DNA of 64,000 nt, from positions 1 through 64,000 of the forward strand of contig CAJPFI010000035.1 of NCBI GenBank assembly GCA_905339295.1. The letters are read 5' to 3'. The position numbers and the translations under genes are program-made. This document shows positions 25,262 to 33,874 of this stretch, in pieces. Positions within the stretch are counted from its first letter, which is position 1; each line of letters opens with the position of its first letter. The notes under the pieces are model-generated. The model was not told the DNA's origin. It did no database searches and saw only the letters and a list, made by a program, of their open reading frames with translations. The stretch is from Burkholderiales bacterium (GTDB taxonomy: Bacteria; Pseudomonadota; Gammaproteobacteria; Burkholderiales; Casimicrobiaceae).

Positions 25262-27028
25262 TTAGCGCGCGGGCTCGACGACGTAGCGGCCGGGCGCCGG
25301 ATCCAGCGCCGGGTGGCTCGCATTGCCGGGCGTGGCGGGCGCGGCGACGCGCGGTCCGCCGTGCGGCTCGAGCCAGCGCCACCACGTCGGCCACCAGCTT
25401 CCCGGCGCTTCCTCGGCGCGCGCGAGCCATGCGTCGGCGTCGTCGGGCAGCAGCTCGTTGACCCAGTGGCTGCGGCGCGGCGGGTCGGGAGGGTTGACGA
25501 CGCCGGCGATGTGCCCGGAGGCGCCGAGCACGAACGCGACGTCGGGCGAGCCGACGAGCGCGGTCGTGCGCCATGCCGCCGTCCACGGGACGATGTGGTC
25601 TTCGCGCGACGCGTAGACGAACACGGGCATCGTGATCCTCGAGAGGTCGACGCGTTCGCCCGCCATCGTGAGCGCGTCGCGCTCGACCAGGCGGTTGCCG
25701 ATGTAGAACTGGCCGAGGTAGTAGGCGTACATCGGTCCCGGCAGGTTGGCCGAGTCGCCGTTCCAGTAGAGGAGGTCGAACGCCGGCGGTGTCTGGCCCT
25801 TGAGGTAGTTCCTCACGACGTAGTTCCAGACCAGCTCGTTCGCGCGGAGGCTCGCGAACGCGCCGGCGAGCTCGGAGCCGTGCATGCGCTGGCCGGCCAT
25901 CAGTCCCGGCTCGCGCGCCGCGAGGAACTCGGGCGTGATGTAGACGCCGATCTCGCCGGGGTCGGCGAAGTCGAGCATCGTCGTGAGGAACGTCGCGCTC
26001 GCGACGCTGCGATCGCGCCGCGCGGCGAGGACGGCCAGCGCGCAGGCGAGGATCGTCCCGCCGACGCAGAAGCCCAGCGCGTTCACCGTGCGGCTTCCGC
26101 TGATCGACTTCGCGACGTCGAGCGCCGCGAGCACGCCGTCCTCGAGGTAGTCGTCCCACGTCAGGTGGCCGAGCTCGGGCGGGATGTTGCGCCACGAGAC
26201 CATGAACACCGTGTGGCCCTGCGCGACCGAGTGGCGCACGAAAGAGTTCGACGGCCTGAGGTCGAGGATGTAGTACTTGTTGATGCACGGCGGCACGATC
26301 ACGAGCGGCCGCCTGTGCACGGTCGGCGTCGACGGCGCGTACTGGAGGACCTCGATCAGCTCGTTGCGGAACACGACGTGGCCCGGCGTGACGGCGAGGT
26401 TGCGGCCCACCTCGAACGCCGAATCGTCGCTCATCGAGATGCGGCCGCGGCCGACGTCGGCGACGAGGTTCGCGAGCCCGTGCACGAAGTTTCCGCCTTC
26501 GGTTCGCACCGCCTCGGAGAGCACCTCCGGGTTGGTCGCGGCGAAGTTGGTGGGCGAGATCGCGTCGACGAACTGTCGCGTCAGGAACGCGAGGCGGCGC
26601 CGGTCGGCGGGCGGAAGCGTGCTCGCGGCCGCGAGCTCGCGCAGGTACTCGCCGTAGAGCAGGTAGCTCTGCTTGAGCCACGAGAACCACGGCAGCTCGG
26701 ACCACGCCGACGCCTCGAAGCGCCGGTCGCCGGGCTTCGGCTCGACGAGCGAGGGCGGCCGGCCGGCGCCGGCCTCCATGACCGACTGCCACAGCGCCTG
26801 CAGCCTCTCGGCGTAGCGCCCGGTGATCGCGGCCGCGTCCGCCGGGTCGACGGCCAACTCGGTCGGCACGGCGGGCGCGGCCCCGCCCGGCGTCGCGTGC
26901 GGCAGCGTGGCGCGCGTCCACCAGCCCGACCACTCCTGCGCGAACCGCGTCCATTCCTGCGCGAGGTCCGCCCAGATCGGCGCAGAAGGCGGAGGATGGG
27001 GGGAAGGCTGGGCGTGCGGAGGGGTCAT
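25262..27028 (-). CDS. phaC: Class I polyhydroxyalkanoate synthase PhaC
   Basis: PHB polymerase of 588 residues, the normal class I length. The lipase-like box GFCVGG contains nucleophile Cys321; Asp477 (SREDHIVP) and His506 (SGHIAGVVNPP) complete the triad. PPCINKYYILDL, the family marker, lies at 246-256. The N terminus is proline-rich and variable, as is usual. First gene of phaCAB, converting (R)-3-hydroxybutyryl-CoA to granule polymer. No candidate PhaR operator was seen in its short upstream gap. Confidence 0.95.
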   Translation of the reverse strand: MTPPHAQPSPHPPPSAPIWADLAQEWTRFAQEWSGWWTRATLPHATPGGAAPAVPTELAVDPADAAAITGRYAERLQALWQSVMEAGAGRPPSLVEPKPGDRRFEASAWSELPWFSWLKQSYLLYGEYLRELAAASTLPPADRRRLAFLTRQFVDAISPTNFAATNPEVLSEAVRTEGGNFVHGLANLVADVGRGRISMSDDSAFEVGRNLAVTPGHVVFRNELIEVLQYAPSTPTVHRRPLVIVPPCINKYYILDLRPSNSFVRHSVAQGHTVFMVSWRNIPPELGHLTWDDYLEDGVLAALDVAKSISGSRTVNALGFCVGGTILACALAVLAARRDRSVASATFLTTMLDFADPGEIGVYITPEFLAAREPGLMAGQRMHGSELAGAFASLRANELVWNYVVRNYLKGQTPPAFDLLYWNGDSANLPGPMYAYYLGQFYIGNRLVERDALTMAGERVDLSRITMPVFVYASREDHIVPWTAAWRTTALVGSPDVAFVLGASGHIAGVVNPPDPPRRSHWVNELLPDDADAWLARAEEAPGSWWPTWWRWLEPHGGPRVAAPATPGNASHPALDPAPGRYVVEPAR

Positions 27029-27121
27029 GCGGCGGTCCCGCGGCGCATGCGGCGACTTCCGCGCAGCATGCGACGTCGATGGTATCGTGCGCGGCCACCG
27101 GCTTCAACGTCCGCAAGCGCG

Positions 27122-27370
27122 ATGCACATCGTCATCATGGCCTGGCTGTTCGTCGTCGGCACGATGGCGCTCACCTTCGGGAGCGCCGTCGGCGGCATCG
27201 CGTTCTTCGCCGTGGCGGGCGCGGCGCCGGCCGCGTTCTACGCGTGGATCAAGCTGCGGCGGCTCCAGGCGATGCGCGCCGCGCAAAGTCAGGAGGCCGC
27301 CGCCGCGTCAGTGCTGGAGCAGCGCGTCGACCAGCGCGATCACACCGACGCCGGCCGCGATCAGCAGTGA
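27122..27370 (+). CDS. Small two-helix membrane protein
   Basis: An 82-residue protein. Two hydrophobic segments (about 4-21 and 24-44, AWLFVVGTMALTFGSAVGGI and onward) are followed by a basic loop KLRRLQAMRAAQ and a polar tail. Similar short membrane proteins are frequent in betaproteobacteria and have no known function. It is divergent from phaC with 93 bases between starts. The last 63 bases overlap the 3' end of the zinc-transporter gene on the other strand. The call is moderate, since only length and hydrophobicity support it. Confidence 0.6.
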   Translation: MHIVIMAWLFVVGTMALTFGSAVGGIAFFAVAGAAPAAFYAWIKLRRLQAMRAAQSQEAAAASVLEQRVDQRDHTDAGRDQQ

Positions 27371-28099
27371 CTGCTTCGCGGTCTCGACCGGCTCGGGGCG
27401 GCGGTGCAGGCTCGGGATGAGGTCGGCGACCGCGACGTAGAGCAGGCTCGCCGCCGCGAACGCGAGCACGGTCGGCAGCGCCTGCTGCATGTCGGACAGG
27501 GCGAAGTACGCGGCGAGCGCGCCGGCCAACGTCGCGAGCCCGGCCGCGATGTTGAACGCGAACGCACGGCGCCGCGCGTAGCCCGAGTGCACGAGCACCG
27601 CGAAGTCGCCCACCTGCTGCGGCACGGCGTGCGCGACGATGGCAAGCGTCGCCGCGTAGCCGAGCGCGGCGTCCGCGAGGAACGACGCCGCGATCACGAT
27701 GCCGTCGCAGAAGTTGTGCACGCTGTTGCCGATCAGGATCATGTGGCCCGAGCGCCCGCCGTCGTGGCCGTGCGCGTGCAGCGCGTGCTGGTGCTCGGTC
27801 TCCTCGGCCGAGTCGTCGTGCGCCTCGTGCCCGTGGCTGTGGCGCCACAGCACCAGCTTCTCGAGCAGGAAGAACGCGAGGAGGCCCGCCAGCACGACCA
27901 GCATCACCTCGTGCGCGCTGCCGTCCTCGAGCGCGTGCGGCAGCATCTCGAGGAACACGGCGCCGAGCAGCGCGCCGACCGCGAAGCTCACCAGCCGCGA
28001 GATCCACGCGGGTCCGAGCGCGAGCGTGGACGCGGCGGCGAGCGTCGAGATCACGCCGCCGGCGAGCGCGGCGGCGACGATGGAGGCGAGCGTGGACAC
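27308..28099 (-). CDS. ZIP-family divalent metal transporter
   Basis: Metal importer of 263 residues with about eight membrane segments. A histidine-rich cytoplasmic loop (HSHGHEAHDD and HQHALHAHGHDGG, about 88-115) follows the third segment. Metal-site helices are recognisable: LIGNSVHNFCDGIVIAASF and IVAHAVPQQVGDFAVLVHSG. This HxxxE/HNxxD-type pattern is that of ZIP transporters carrying zinc, iron or similar ions into the cytoplasm; specificity cannot be read here. Confidence 0.9.
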   Translation of the reverse strand: MSTLASIVAAALAGGVISTLAAASTLALGPAWISRLVSFAVGALLGAVFLEMLPHALEDGSAHEVMLVVLAGLLAFFLLEKLVLWRHSHGHEAHDDSAEETEHQHALHAHGHDGGRSGHMILIGNSVHNFCDGIVIAASFLADAALGYAATLAIVAHAVPQQVGDFAVLVHSGYARRRAFAFNIAAGLATLAGALAAYFALSDMQQALPTVLAFAAASLLYVAVADLIPSLHRRPEPVETAKQSLLIAAGVGVIALVDALLQH

Positions 28100-28168
28100 G
28101 GGGGGAGGAGGCGGGTCAGATGAAACCGGGTTGCATTGTAGCCGAGACCGGGGGGCGTTCGCGCCGGC

Positions 28169-28981
28169 TCACGACGGGGCCGCCATCGCGATCGCCGTCG
28201 CCATCCGGCCGGCGCCGCGGTCGCGCCGCCACGAATGGAAGCGCGCGGCATCCTCGACCGTGCACCACGTCGCGCCGCTGACCCGGGGCGTGCCCGCGCG
28301 CTCGAGCCGGCGGCGCGCGAGCTCCGGAAGGTCGGCGAGCCACTTGCCCTCGCGCAGCGGCGCGAAGCACTCGGCGTCGGTAGGATCGGTCGCGACGAAC
28401 GCGTCGAGCACGTCGCGGCCGACCTCGAACGCGCGCGGGCCGATCGCCGGGCCGATCCACGCGACGATGTCGTCGGGCGCGACGTCCATCGCCTCGACGG
28501 TCGACTCGAGCACGCCGGCGGCGAGTCCGCGCCAGCCGGCGTGGGCGACGCCCACGACGCGCCCGGCGCGGTGGGCCAGCGCCACCGGCAGGCAGTCGGC
28601 GGCGCGCACCGCGAGCGCGACGCCGGGCGTGCGCGTGATCGCCGCATCGGCGTCGGGCGGATCGGCGAGAAGGGCCGCCCGATTCGCCGCGTCGACCTCG
28701 ACGACGCGCCTCCCGTGCACCTGGCGCAGCCACACGGGCGACGAGGGAAGGAACGACGCGAGGCGCGCGCGGTCGGCGGCGACGGCGTCGGGGTGCGCCG
28801 CGGTGGCGGGACGCGACGGTCCGAGGTCGAACGCGCCCGCCGAGCCGCCGCGCTTCGTCGTCGAGAGCGCGATCACGCCGGGGGGAGCGTCCCAGTCCGG
28901 AACGAGCCAGTCGAGCCCCTCGGCCGCGAGCCGGGCCTCCAGCGCGGCGCGCGCCTGCCCCGCGGAAAGGGTGCCGCTCAT
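28169..28981 (-). CDS. pgeF: Peptidoglycan editing factor PgeF (laccase-domain protein)
   Basis: Protein of 270 residues of the YfiH/PgeF family, a zinc-dependent enzyme that removes misincorporated residues (such as L-serine) from peptidoglycan precursors. The metal/active-site residues are visible in LRQVHGRRVV, VRAADCLPVAL and GVAHAGWRGL, and AWIGPAIGP follows. It overlaps the rluD stop by four bases; rluD-pgeF linkage beside bamD is conserved across proteobacteria. Confidence 0.93.
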   Translation of the reverse strand: MSGTLSAGQARAALEARLAAEGLDWLVPDWDAPPGVIALSTTKRGGSAGAFDLGPSRPATAAHPDAVAADRARLASFLPSSPVWLRQVHGRRVVEVDAANRAALLADPPDADAAITRTPGVALAVRAADCLPVALAHRAGRVVGVAHAGWRGLAAGVLESTVEAMDVAPDDIVAWIGPAIGPRAFEVGRDVLDAFVATDPTDAECFAPLREGKWLADLPELARRRLERAGTPRVSGATWCTVEDAARFHSWRRDRGAGRMATAIAMAAPS

Positions 28982-29934
28982 GGGGCGCCGGCCCCGGCGC
29001 GCATCGCGTCGAGCAGCGCGGCGAAGTCGCCGGGCAGCGGCGAGGCGAAGTCCATCGCGCGACGCGTCGCCGGATGCGCGAACCCGAGCCGCTGCGCGTG
29101 CAGCGCCTGCCGCGCGAACGCGGGAATTCCCGCCGCCGCGCGCTTCCCGCCATAGATCGGGTCGCCGACCAGCGGATGGCCGATCGCCGCGAGGTGCACG
29201 CGGATCTGGTGCGTGCGTCCGGTGTCGAGCGTGCAGCGCACGAGCGTCGCCGCGCCGAAGCGCTCGACCGGCGCGACGTTCGTGCGCGCTTCCCGGCCGC
29301 GCTCGACGACCGCCATCGACGTGCGGTGCACCGGATGGCGGCCGATCGGCGCGTCGACCGTCACCGGCCTGGCGACGTCGCCGCGCACCAGCGCGAGGTA
29401 CTCGCGTTTCACGCTGCGCTCGGCGAGCTGGCGCACGAGGTCGGTCTGCGCCTCGGGCGTGCGCGCGACGACCATGAGCCCGCTCGTGCCCTTGTCGAGC
29501 CGGTGGACGATGCCGGCGCGCGCGACCTGCGCGAGCGCCGGATGGCGGTGCAGCAGGGCGTTGAGAAGCGTGCCGTCGCGGTTGCCCGCGCCCGGATGCA
29601 CGACGAGCCCCGCAGGCTTGTCGACGACGATCACCGCGTCGTCCTCGTGGACGATCGTCAGCGCCATCGGTTGCGGGGCATCGGCGAGCGTCGCGCCGTC
29701 GTCGCCCGGGGCGACGTCGATGCGCTCGCCTCCGTCGAGCCTGCGTCGGGAAACGCCGGGCGCACCGTCGACGGTCACGCGCCCCGATTCGATCCAGCCC
29801 TTGAGCCGGCTGCGCGAGTGAGCGGGCATGAGGCGCGCGAGCGCCTGGTCGAGACGCAGTCCCGCGCAGTCGTCCGGGACGGTCAGCGCGACCGAGGGCG
29901 CCGGGTCGGGTCGGCTATACTTGTCGCTTCCCAA
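28978..29934 (-). CDS. rluD: 23S rRNA pseudouridine synthase RluD
   Basis: Pseudouridine synthase of 318 residues that modifies helix 69 of 23S rRNA. An S4 RNA-binding domain (about 15-75, GLRLDQALARLMPAHSRSRLKGWIESG) precedes the catalytic domain with Asp147 in GIVHRLDKGTSGLMV, then TGRTHQIRVHLAAIGHPLVGD. No ATG fits; I choose TTG at 29934 behind GGGAGAG, which leaves 14 residues before the S4 domain. The longer frame to 30603 runs antisense through bamD and is not used. Divergent from bamD, 18 bases apart. Confidence 0.92.
   Translation of the reverse strand: MGSDKYSRPDPAPSVALTVPDDCAGLRLDQALARLMPAHSRSRLKGWIESGRVTVDGAPGVSRRRLDGGERIDVAPGDDGATLADAPQPMALTIVHEDDAVIVVDKPAGLVVHPGAGNRDGTLLNALLHRHPALAQVARAGIVHRLDKGTSGLMVVARTPEAQTDLVRQLAERSVKREYLALVRGDVARPVTVDAPIGRHPVHRTSMAVVERGREARTNVAPVERFGAATLVRCTLDTGRTHQIRVHLAAIGHPLVGDPIYGGKRAAAGIPAFARQALHAQRLGFAHPATRRAMDFASPLPGDFAALLDAMRAGAGAP
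29916..29921 (+). promoter_or_regulatory. -10 element (TATACT) for bamD
   Basis: A consensus-like TATACT lies 32 bases before the bamD ATG. No good -35 box stands 17 bases upstream. It lies inside the 5' end of rluD on the opposite strand. Confidence 0.45.
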
Positions 29935-29952
29935 CGGAGACTCTCCCGACCG

Positions 29953-30825
29953 ATGACCGCCACCGTCCGCACGCTCGCGCTCGCGATCGTCGCCGCCGTG
30001 CTCACTGCCGGCTGCGGGCTCCTGCCCGAGATGAAGGACGAGACGTCCGGCTGGTCGGCGGACCGCCTCTACCGCGTCGCGCACGACTCGATGCTCGAGG
30101 GGAATTATACGCGGGCGGTCCGGCTGTTCGAGTCGCTGGAGGCGCGCTTCCCGTACGGGCGCTACGCGCAGCAGGCGATGCTCGAGAGCGCCTACGCGAG
30201 CTACCGCGCGAACGAGGTCCCGACCGCGATCTCGACGCTCGACCGCTTCATCCGCACCTACCCGAACCACCCGAACGTCGACTACGCGCATTACCTCAAG
30301 GGGATCGTCAACTTCCGCGAGGACCAGGGGATCCTGGGCTACGTCTACGAGTTCGACCTGTCCGAGCGCGATCCCAAGTCGATGAAGGACGCGTTCGCGG
30401 CGTTCAAGGAACTGGTCGCGAAGTTCCCCGACAGCCGCTACGCCGAGGACGCGACGCAGCGGATGGTGTACCTGTCGAACGCGCTGTCGATGTACGAGGT
30501 CCACGTCGCGCGCTACTACTACAACCGCGGCGCCCACGTCGCGGCTGCGAGCCGCGCGCAGGCCTCGCTGCTCCTGTACCCGAGGACACCGGCGAACGAG
30601 CACGCGCTCGACGTGCTGATGCGCAGCTACGACAAGCTCGGGCTCACGCAGCTTCGCGACGACACGCGCGAGATCATGGCCAAGACCTGGCCCAACAGTC
30701 CCTATCTCGTCGGCGTCCCCGCGAAGCCGTGGTGGCAGTTCTGGGGCCGCGAGCTCTACGTCGGCGTCGACGCGGCCGGGGGCGCCGGGCCGGCGCCGCC
30801 GAAACCCTGGTGGCAGTTCTGGTAG
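29953..30825 (+). CDS. bamD: Outer-membrane protein assembly factor BamD
   Basis: Lipoprotein of 290 residues, part of the BAM complex inserting outer-membrane barrels. The lipobox LTAGC (Cys21) follows a short signal peptide. TPR-like repeats begin with LYRVAHDSMLEGNYTRAVRLFESLEARFPYGRYAQQAML and continue through KFPDSRYAEDATQRMVYL, the typical BamD pattern. It is longer than E. coli BamD (245) because of a C-terminal extension in which KPWWQFW occurs twice, around residues 257 and 284. The stop codon TAG abuts a repeat. Confidence 0.94.
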   Translation: MTATVRTLALAIVAAVLTAGCGLLPEMKDETSGWSADRLYRVAHDSMLEGNYTRAVRLFESLEARFPYGRYAQQAMLESAYASYRANEVPTAISTLDRFIRTYPNHPNVDYAHYLKGIVNFREDQGILGYVYEFDLSERDPKSMKDAFAAFKELVAKFPDSRYAEDATQRMVYLSNALSMYEVHVARYYYNRGAHVAAASRAQASLLLYPRTPANEHALDVLMRSYDKLGLTQLRDDTREIMAKTWPNSPYLVGVPAKPWWQFWGRELYVGVDAAGGAGPAPPKPWWQFW

Positions 30826-30935
30826 TCAGGGATCAGGTACCCGAGGACAGGGATCGGAAGCGTCCCGGTTCGCGTGGCCGCGCATCGGCGCGGGACACTC
30901 GACGCTTCTGACCCCTGATTACTGATCCCCGACCC
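30824..30935. repeat. GGGATCAGG / TCTGACCCC repeat between bamD and the helicase gene
   Basis: The plus strand reads TCAGGGATCAGG at 30826-30837 and TCTGACCCCTGATTACTGATCCCC at 30907-30930, so arms GGGATCAG and CTGATCCC are inverted. TCTGACCCC matches the repeat family in the purine cluster. The helicase stop codon TAA and its last residues (GDQ) are encoded within the right arm, and the bamD stop touches the left arm. Confidence 0.6.
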
Positions 30936-32913
30936 CGAAGAAGTCGCGGACGTCCGCGATCTCCCGCGTCCGCTTCATCGGCGGCAGGCTTCGCCACAGC
31001 GTCTTGCCGTACGGCTTGTCGGTGAGCCGCGGGTCGCCGATCACGAGCACGCCGCGGTCGGTCTCGGTGCGGATCAGCCGGCCCGCACCCTGCTTGAGCG
31101 CGATCGCGGCCAGCGGCAACTGCCAGGCGCGGAACGGGTTGCCGCCGTCGTCCTTCAGCTGCTTGAGCCGCGCCGCGAGGAGCGGATCGTCGGGGGGCGC
31201 GAACGGCAGCTTGTCGATCACGACGACCGACAGCGCGTCGCCGGCGACGTCGACGCCTTCCCAGAAGCTCGCGCTCCCCAGCAGCACCGCGTTGCCCGCG
31301 CGCCGGAAGCGTTCGAGCAGCTCGGTCTTCGAGCCCTCGCCCTGCACGAGGAGCGGCCCGTGGACGCCGATCGCGGGCAGCTCGGCGGCGAGCCGCTCGC
31401 GCGCCTGCGCGAGCGCGCGCAGCGTGGTGAACAGCAGGAACGCCCGCCCGCGCGAGGCGGCGAGCACCGGCAGCGCGGCGTCGATCACCGCGTCGGTGTG
31501 CGCCGCGCTGTTCGGCTCGGGCAGTCCGCGCGGCACGTAGAGCAGCGCCTGCGTGCCGTAGTCGAACGGGCTCTCCCACGTGCCCGTCGTCGCGTCGTCC
31601 AGTCCGAGCTCGCGCGTGTAATGCGAGAAATCGCCGGCCACCGCGAGCGTGGCCGACGTGAAGATCCACGCCCGCGCCGTGGCGTCGAGCTGGCGGCGGA
31701 ACAGGTTCGCGACCGACAGCGGCGACGCGTGCATCTGGAAGCCGCCGGGCGTGACGTCGAGCCAGCGGATCCAGCGCTCGCCGTCCTCGTCCGGCGCGTC
31801 GGCGGCGTCGCGCCAGCGCGCGAGCCTCCGCGACGCGTCGTGCGCGCGCGAGGCCACGCTCGCGAGGTCCTCGCTGCGCTCCGCGAAGTGCGCGAGCTCG
31901 GTCGCGACGCGGTCGACCGCCGCGGCAAGGTCGTCGAGCGCGGTCGCGAAGCCTTCGCGGGAGAGCGCGGCGTCGCGCGGCAGCTTGCCGGGCAGGTCGC
32001 CCGCGGCGAGCCTGAGCCTGCGGATCGCGGGCGCGATGTCGGACGCCGCGTCGGGCAGCCCGGGAACGTCGGAGAGCGACGTGCGCGCGGCAACCTCCGC
32101 GTCGCGTGCGAGCTCGGCAAGCTGGCCCGCGGTCGTCTGCTCGCCGAAGAACATCGTCGCGGTGTCGGGCAGCTGGTGGGCCTCGTCGAGGATCGCCGTG
32201 TTGCAGGCGGGCAGGAGCTCCGCCAGCCCTTCGTCGCGCAGCATCACGTCGGCGAAGAAGAGGTGGTGGTTGACGACGACGACGTCGGCCTCGAGCGCGT
32301 CCTTGCGCGCCTGCATCACGAAGCACTCGCGGAAGTGGCCGCAGTTCGAGCCGAGGCAGTTGTCTCGCGTCGACGTGACGAGCGGCCAGATCGACGCGTT
32401 CTCGGGCACGTCGCCCAGCTCCGCGCGGTCGCCGCGCTCGGTCGCGTGCGCCCAGCGCACGATCCTCGGCAGGTAGCGCGAATCCTCGCGCGACGGCAGC
32501 CGGTCCTCGTGCGAGGTGCGCTCGAGGTGATGCAGGCACAGGTAGTTGGCGCGGCCCTTGAGCAGTGCGATCGTGGCGGGCGAGCGGAGCGCATCGCGCA
32601 CGAACGGCAGGTCGCGCTCGAACAGCTGGTCCTGCAGCGTCTTCGTGCCCGTCGACACGATCACCTTGCCGCCGTAGAGCAGCGCCGGCACGAGGTAGCT
32701 GAACGTCTTGCCGGTGCCCGTGCCCGCCTCGGCGACGAGCCGGCCCTGGGCGTGGATCGCGTGCGCGACGGCGAGCGCCATCGCAAGCTGCTGCGGCCGC
32801 TCGAGGTAGCCCGGGAGCAGGCGCGCGAGAGGGCCGCCCTCGGCGAACGCGGCGGTCACCTCGGCGTCGATCGCCGACATGCCTGGCGGGGCCGTGGCGA
32901 CGGTTTTCGACAT
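30919..32913 (-). CDS. DinG/YoaA-family ATP-dependent DNA helicase (Fe-S)
   Basis: Superfamily 2 helicase of 664 residues, XPD-like. Walker A AEAGTGTGKT (61-70), DEAH at 243-246, and a probable [4Fe-4S] cluster ligated by Cys126, Cys186, Cys191 and Cys197 (NCLGSNCGHFRECF). Motifs V and VI are seen as LGSASFWEGVDVAG and LKQGAGRLIRTETDRGVLVIGD. These suit a 5'-3' helicase involved in replication-fork or repair intermediates. The start is uncertain: 32913 (MSKTV) or GTG 32955; neither has a good ribosome site. Confidence 0.92.
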   Translation of the reverse strand: MSKTVATAPPGMSAIDAEVTAAFAEGGPLARLLPGYLERPQQLAMALAVAHAIHAQGRLVAEAGTGTGKTFSYLVPALLYGGKVIVSTGTKTLQDQLFERDLPFVRDALRSPATIALLKGRANYLCLHHLERTSHEDRLPSREDSRYLPRIVRWAHATERGDRAELGDVPENASIWPLVTSTRDNCLGSNCGHFRECFVMQARKDALEADVVVVNHHLFFADVMLRDEGLAELLPACNTAILDEAHQLPDTATMFFGEQTTAGQLAELARDAEVAARTSLSDVPGLPDAASDIAPAIRRLRLAAGDLPGKLPRDAALSREGFATALDDLAAAVDRVATELAHFAERSEDLASVASRAHDASRRLARWRDAADAPDEDGERWIRWLDVTPGGFQMHASPLSVANLFRRQLDATARAWIFTSATLAVAGDFSHYTRELGLDDATTGTWESPFDYGTQALLYVPRGLPEPNSAAHTDAVIDAALPVLAASRGRAFLLFTTLRALAQARERLAAELPAIGVHGPLLVQGEGSKTELLERFRRAGNAVLLGSASFWEGVDVAGDALSVVVIDKLPFAPPDDPLLAARLKQLKDDGGNPFRAWQLPLAAIALKQGAGRLIRTETDRGVLVIGDPRLTDKPYGKTLWRSLPPMKRTREIADVRDFFGVGDQ

Positions 32914-32964
32914 GCGCGCGCCGCCGCCCGCGGCGCGGGCGTCACCGACTTCCACGGGGATCCG

Positions 32965-33552
32965 CTACTTCTTCGCGGCCGTCTTCGGCGGCGCCGGGGC
33001 AGCCTTCGACTTCGCGACGGACGGCGCCGGCCGCACCCGCGAGCGGACCGTCTCGACGATCAGCTTCACGCCGTCGATGCGCTCCTCGAAGTCGATGTAC
33101 GGTGTGACCGTCCGCGTCAGGTAGTCCTCCGAGGACTCGCCCGGCCGCCATTTGAGCTCGGCGAGCGCGAGCTGCCATGCCTCGTTCAGGCTCCGGACCC
33201 CGTCCACCGCCTGGCGCGAGATCGCCGCCGCGCGGAGCGCAGCCTGGTAGGGCTTGACCATGTTCCCGCGCTGCTTCTGGATGCACGAGTTGCTCTTCGC
33301 GTCGTTGACCCCTTCCTGCGCCTTCTCGTACCCCCACTCGATGATCTCGATCGACTTGACGTGGCGGCACATCGTGTAGAGATGGCGCACCGCGTCGAAG
33401 TAGCAGTCGAGCGGCGGTCCGCCGTCGGCGTTGGGGCAGACGTAGTTGTAGGCCGGGCCGGGGTTGCCGCCGATCGCGCGCTGCGCGGCGGCGGGCGCCG
33501 CGACGAGGGCCGTGGCGAGGACGGCGAGGACGATCCGGGCGGTGACAGGCAT
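32965..33552 (-). CDS. Exported hypothetical protein with conserved cysteines
   Basis: Secreted protein of 195 residues, not recognised. A clean signal peptide (about 1-24, cleavage at AAA-Q) is followed by NYVCPNADGGPPLDCYFDAVRHLYTMCRHVKSIEIIEWGYEKAQEG, with three cysteines, and SNSCIQKQRG with a fourth, so two disulfides are possible. The tail is lysine, alanine and proline rich (APSVAKSKAAPAPPKTAAKK). It ends just before the helicase start and may be co-transcribed; the REP-like array lies upstream. Confidence 0.8.
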   Translation of the reverse strand: MPVTARIVLAVLATALVAAPAAAQRAIGGNPGPAYNYVCPNADGGPPLDCYFDAVRHLYTMCRHVKSIEIIEWGYEKAQEGVNDAKSNSCIQKQRGNMVKPYQAALRAAAISRQAVDGVRSLNEAWQLALAELKWRPGESSEDYLTRTVTPYIDFEERIDGVKLIVETVRSRVRPAPSVAKSKAAPAPPKTAAKK

Positions 33553-33645
33553 GCGTGGTCCCCTCGAGCGGAATCGGGGCATCCTACGCTGCGCGCCAGC
33601 GTGCCTCAAGTCGTCCGGGCGGATGAGCGGGGAGTGCGGCGAGGC

Positions 33646-33871
33646 GTCGGGCTGAAGCCCGACCCACAAGGAGTGATGAGGCGTCGGGCTGAAGCTGGGC
33701 CACAGTGGTGAGGCGTCGGGCTGAAGCCCGACCCACAGGGGGGAGACGTCGGGCTGAAGCCCGACCCACAAGGAGTGGTGAGGCGTCGGGCTGAAGCTGG
33801 GCCAAAGTGGCGAGGCGTCGGGCTGAAGCCCGACCCACAGCGGCGGACTGTCGGGCTGAAGCCCGACCCAC
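33646..33871. repeat. Seven-copy REP-like array with a 102-bp higher-order unit
   Basis: GTCGGGCTGAAG occurs at 33646, 33683, 33715, 33748, 33785, 33817 and 33850, with spacings 37-32-33-37-32-33, so a three-copy block of 102 bp is present twice plus one. Copies 1, 3, 4, 6 and 7 have the full palindrome GTCGGGCTGAAGCCCGAC; copies 2 and 5 end GCTGGGCCA and cannot fold the same way. The palindrome is the same as in the 54-bp array at 10342. Confidence 0.92.
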
Positions 33872-33874
33872 AGG

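Noticed and set aside
23801-27119. Open frame of over 1100 codons antisense to phaCAB
   Set aside because: Arg- and Asp-rich composition artefact; only its last 82 codons, with their own ATG at 27122, look like a real protein.
29935-30603. N-terminal extension of RluD to 30603
   Set aside because: Would run antisense through bamD and add a non-homologous Arg/His-rich stretch; RluD's S4 domain starts just after 29934.
33646-33871. Possible CRISPR array
   Set aside because: Spacers of 14-20 bases are themselves repeated with a 102-bp period; no cas genes.
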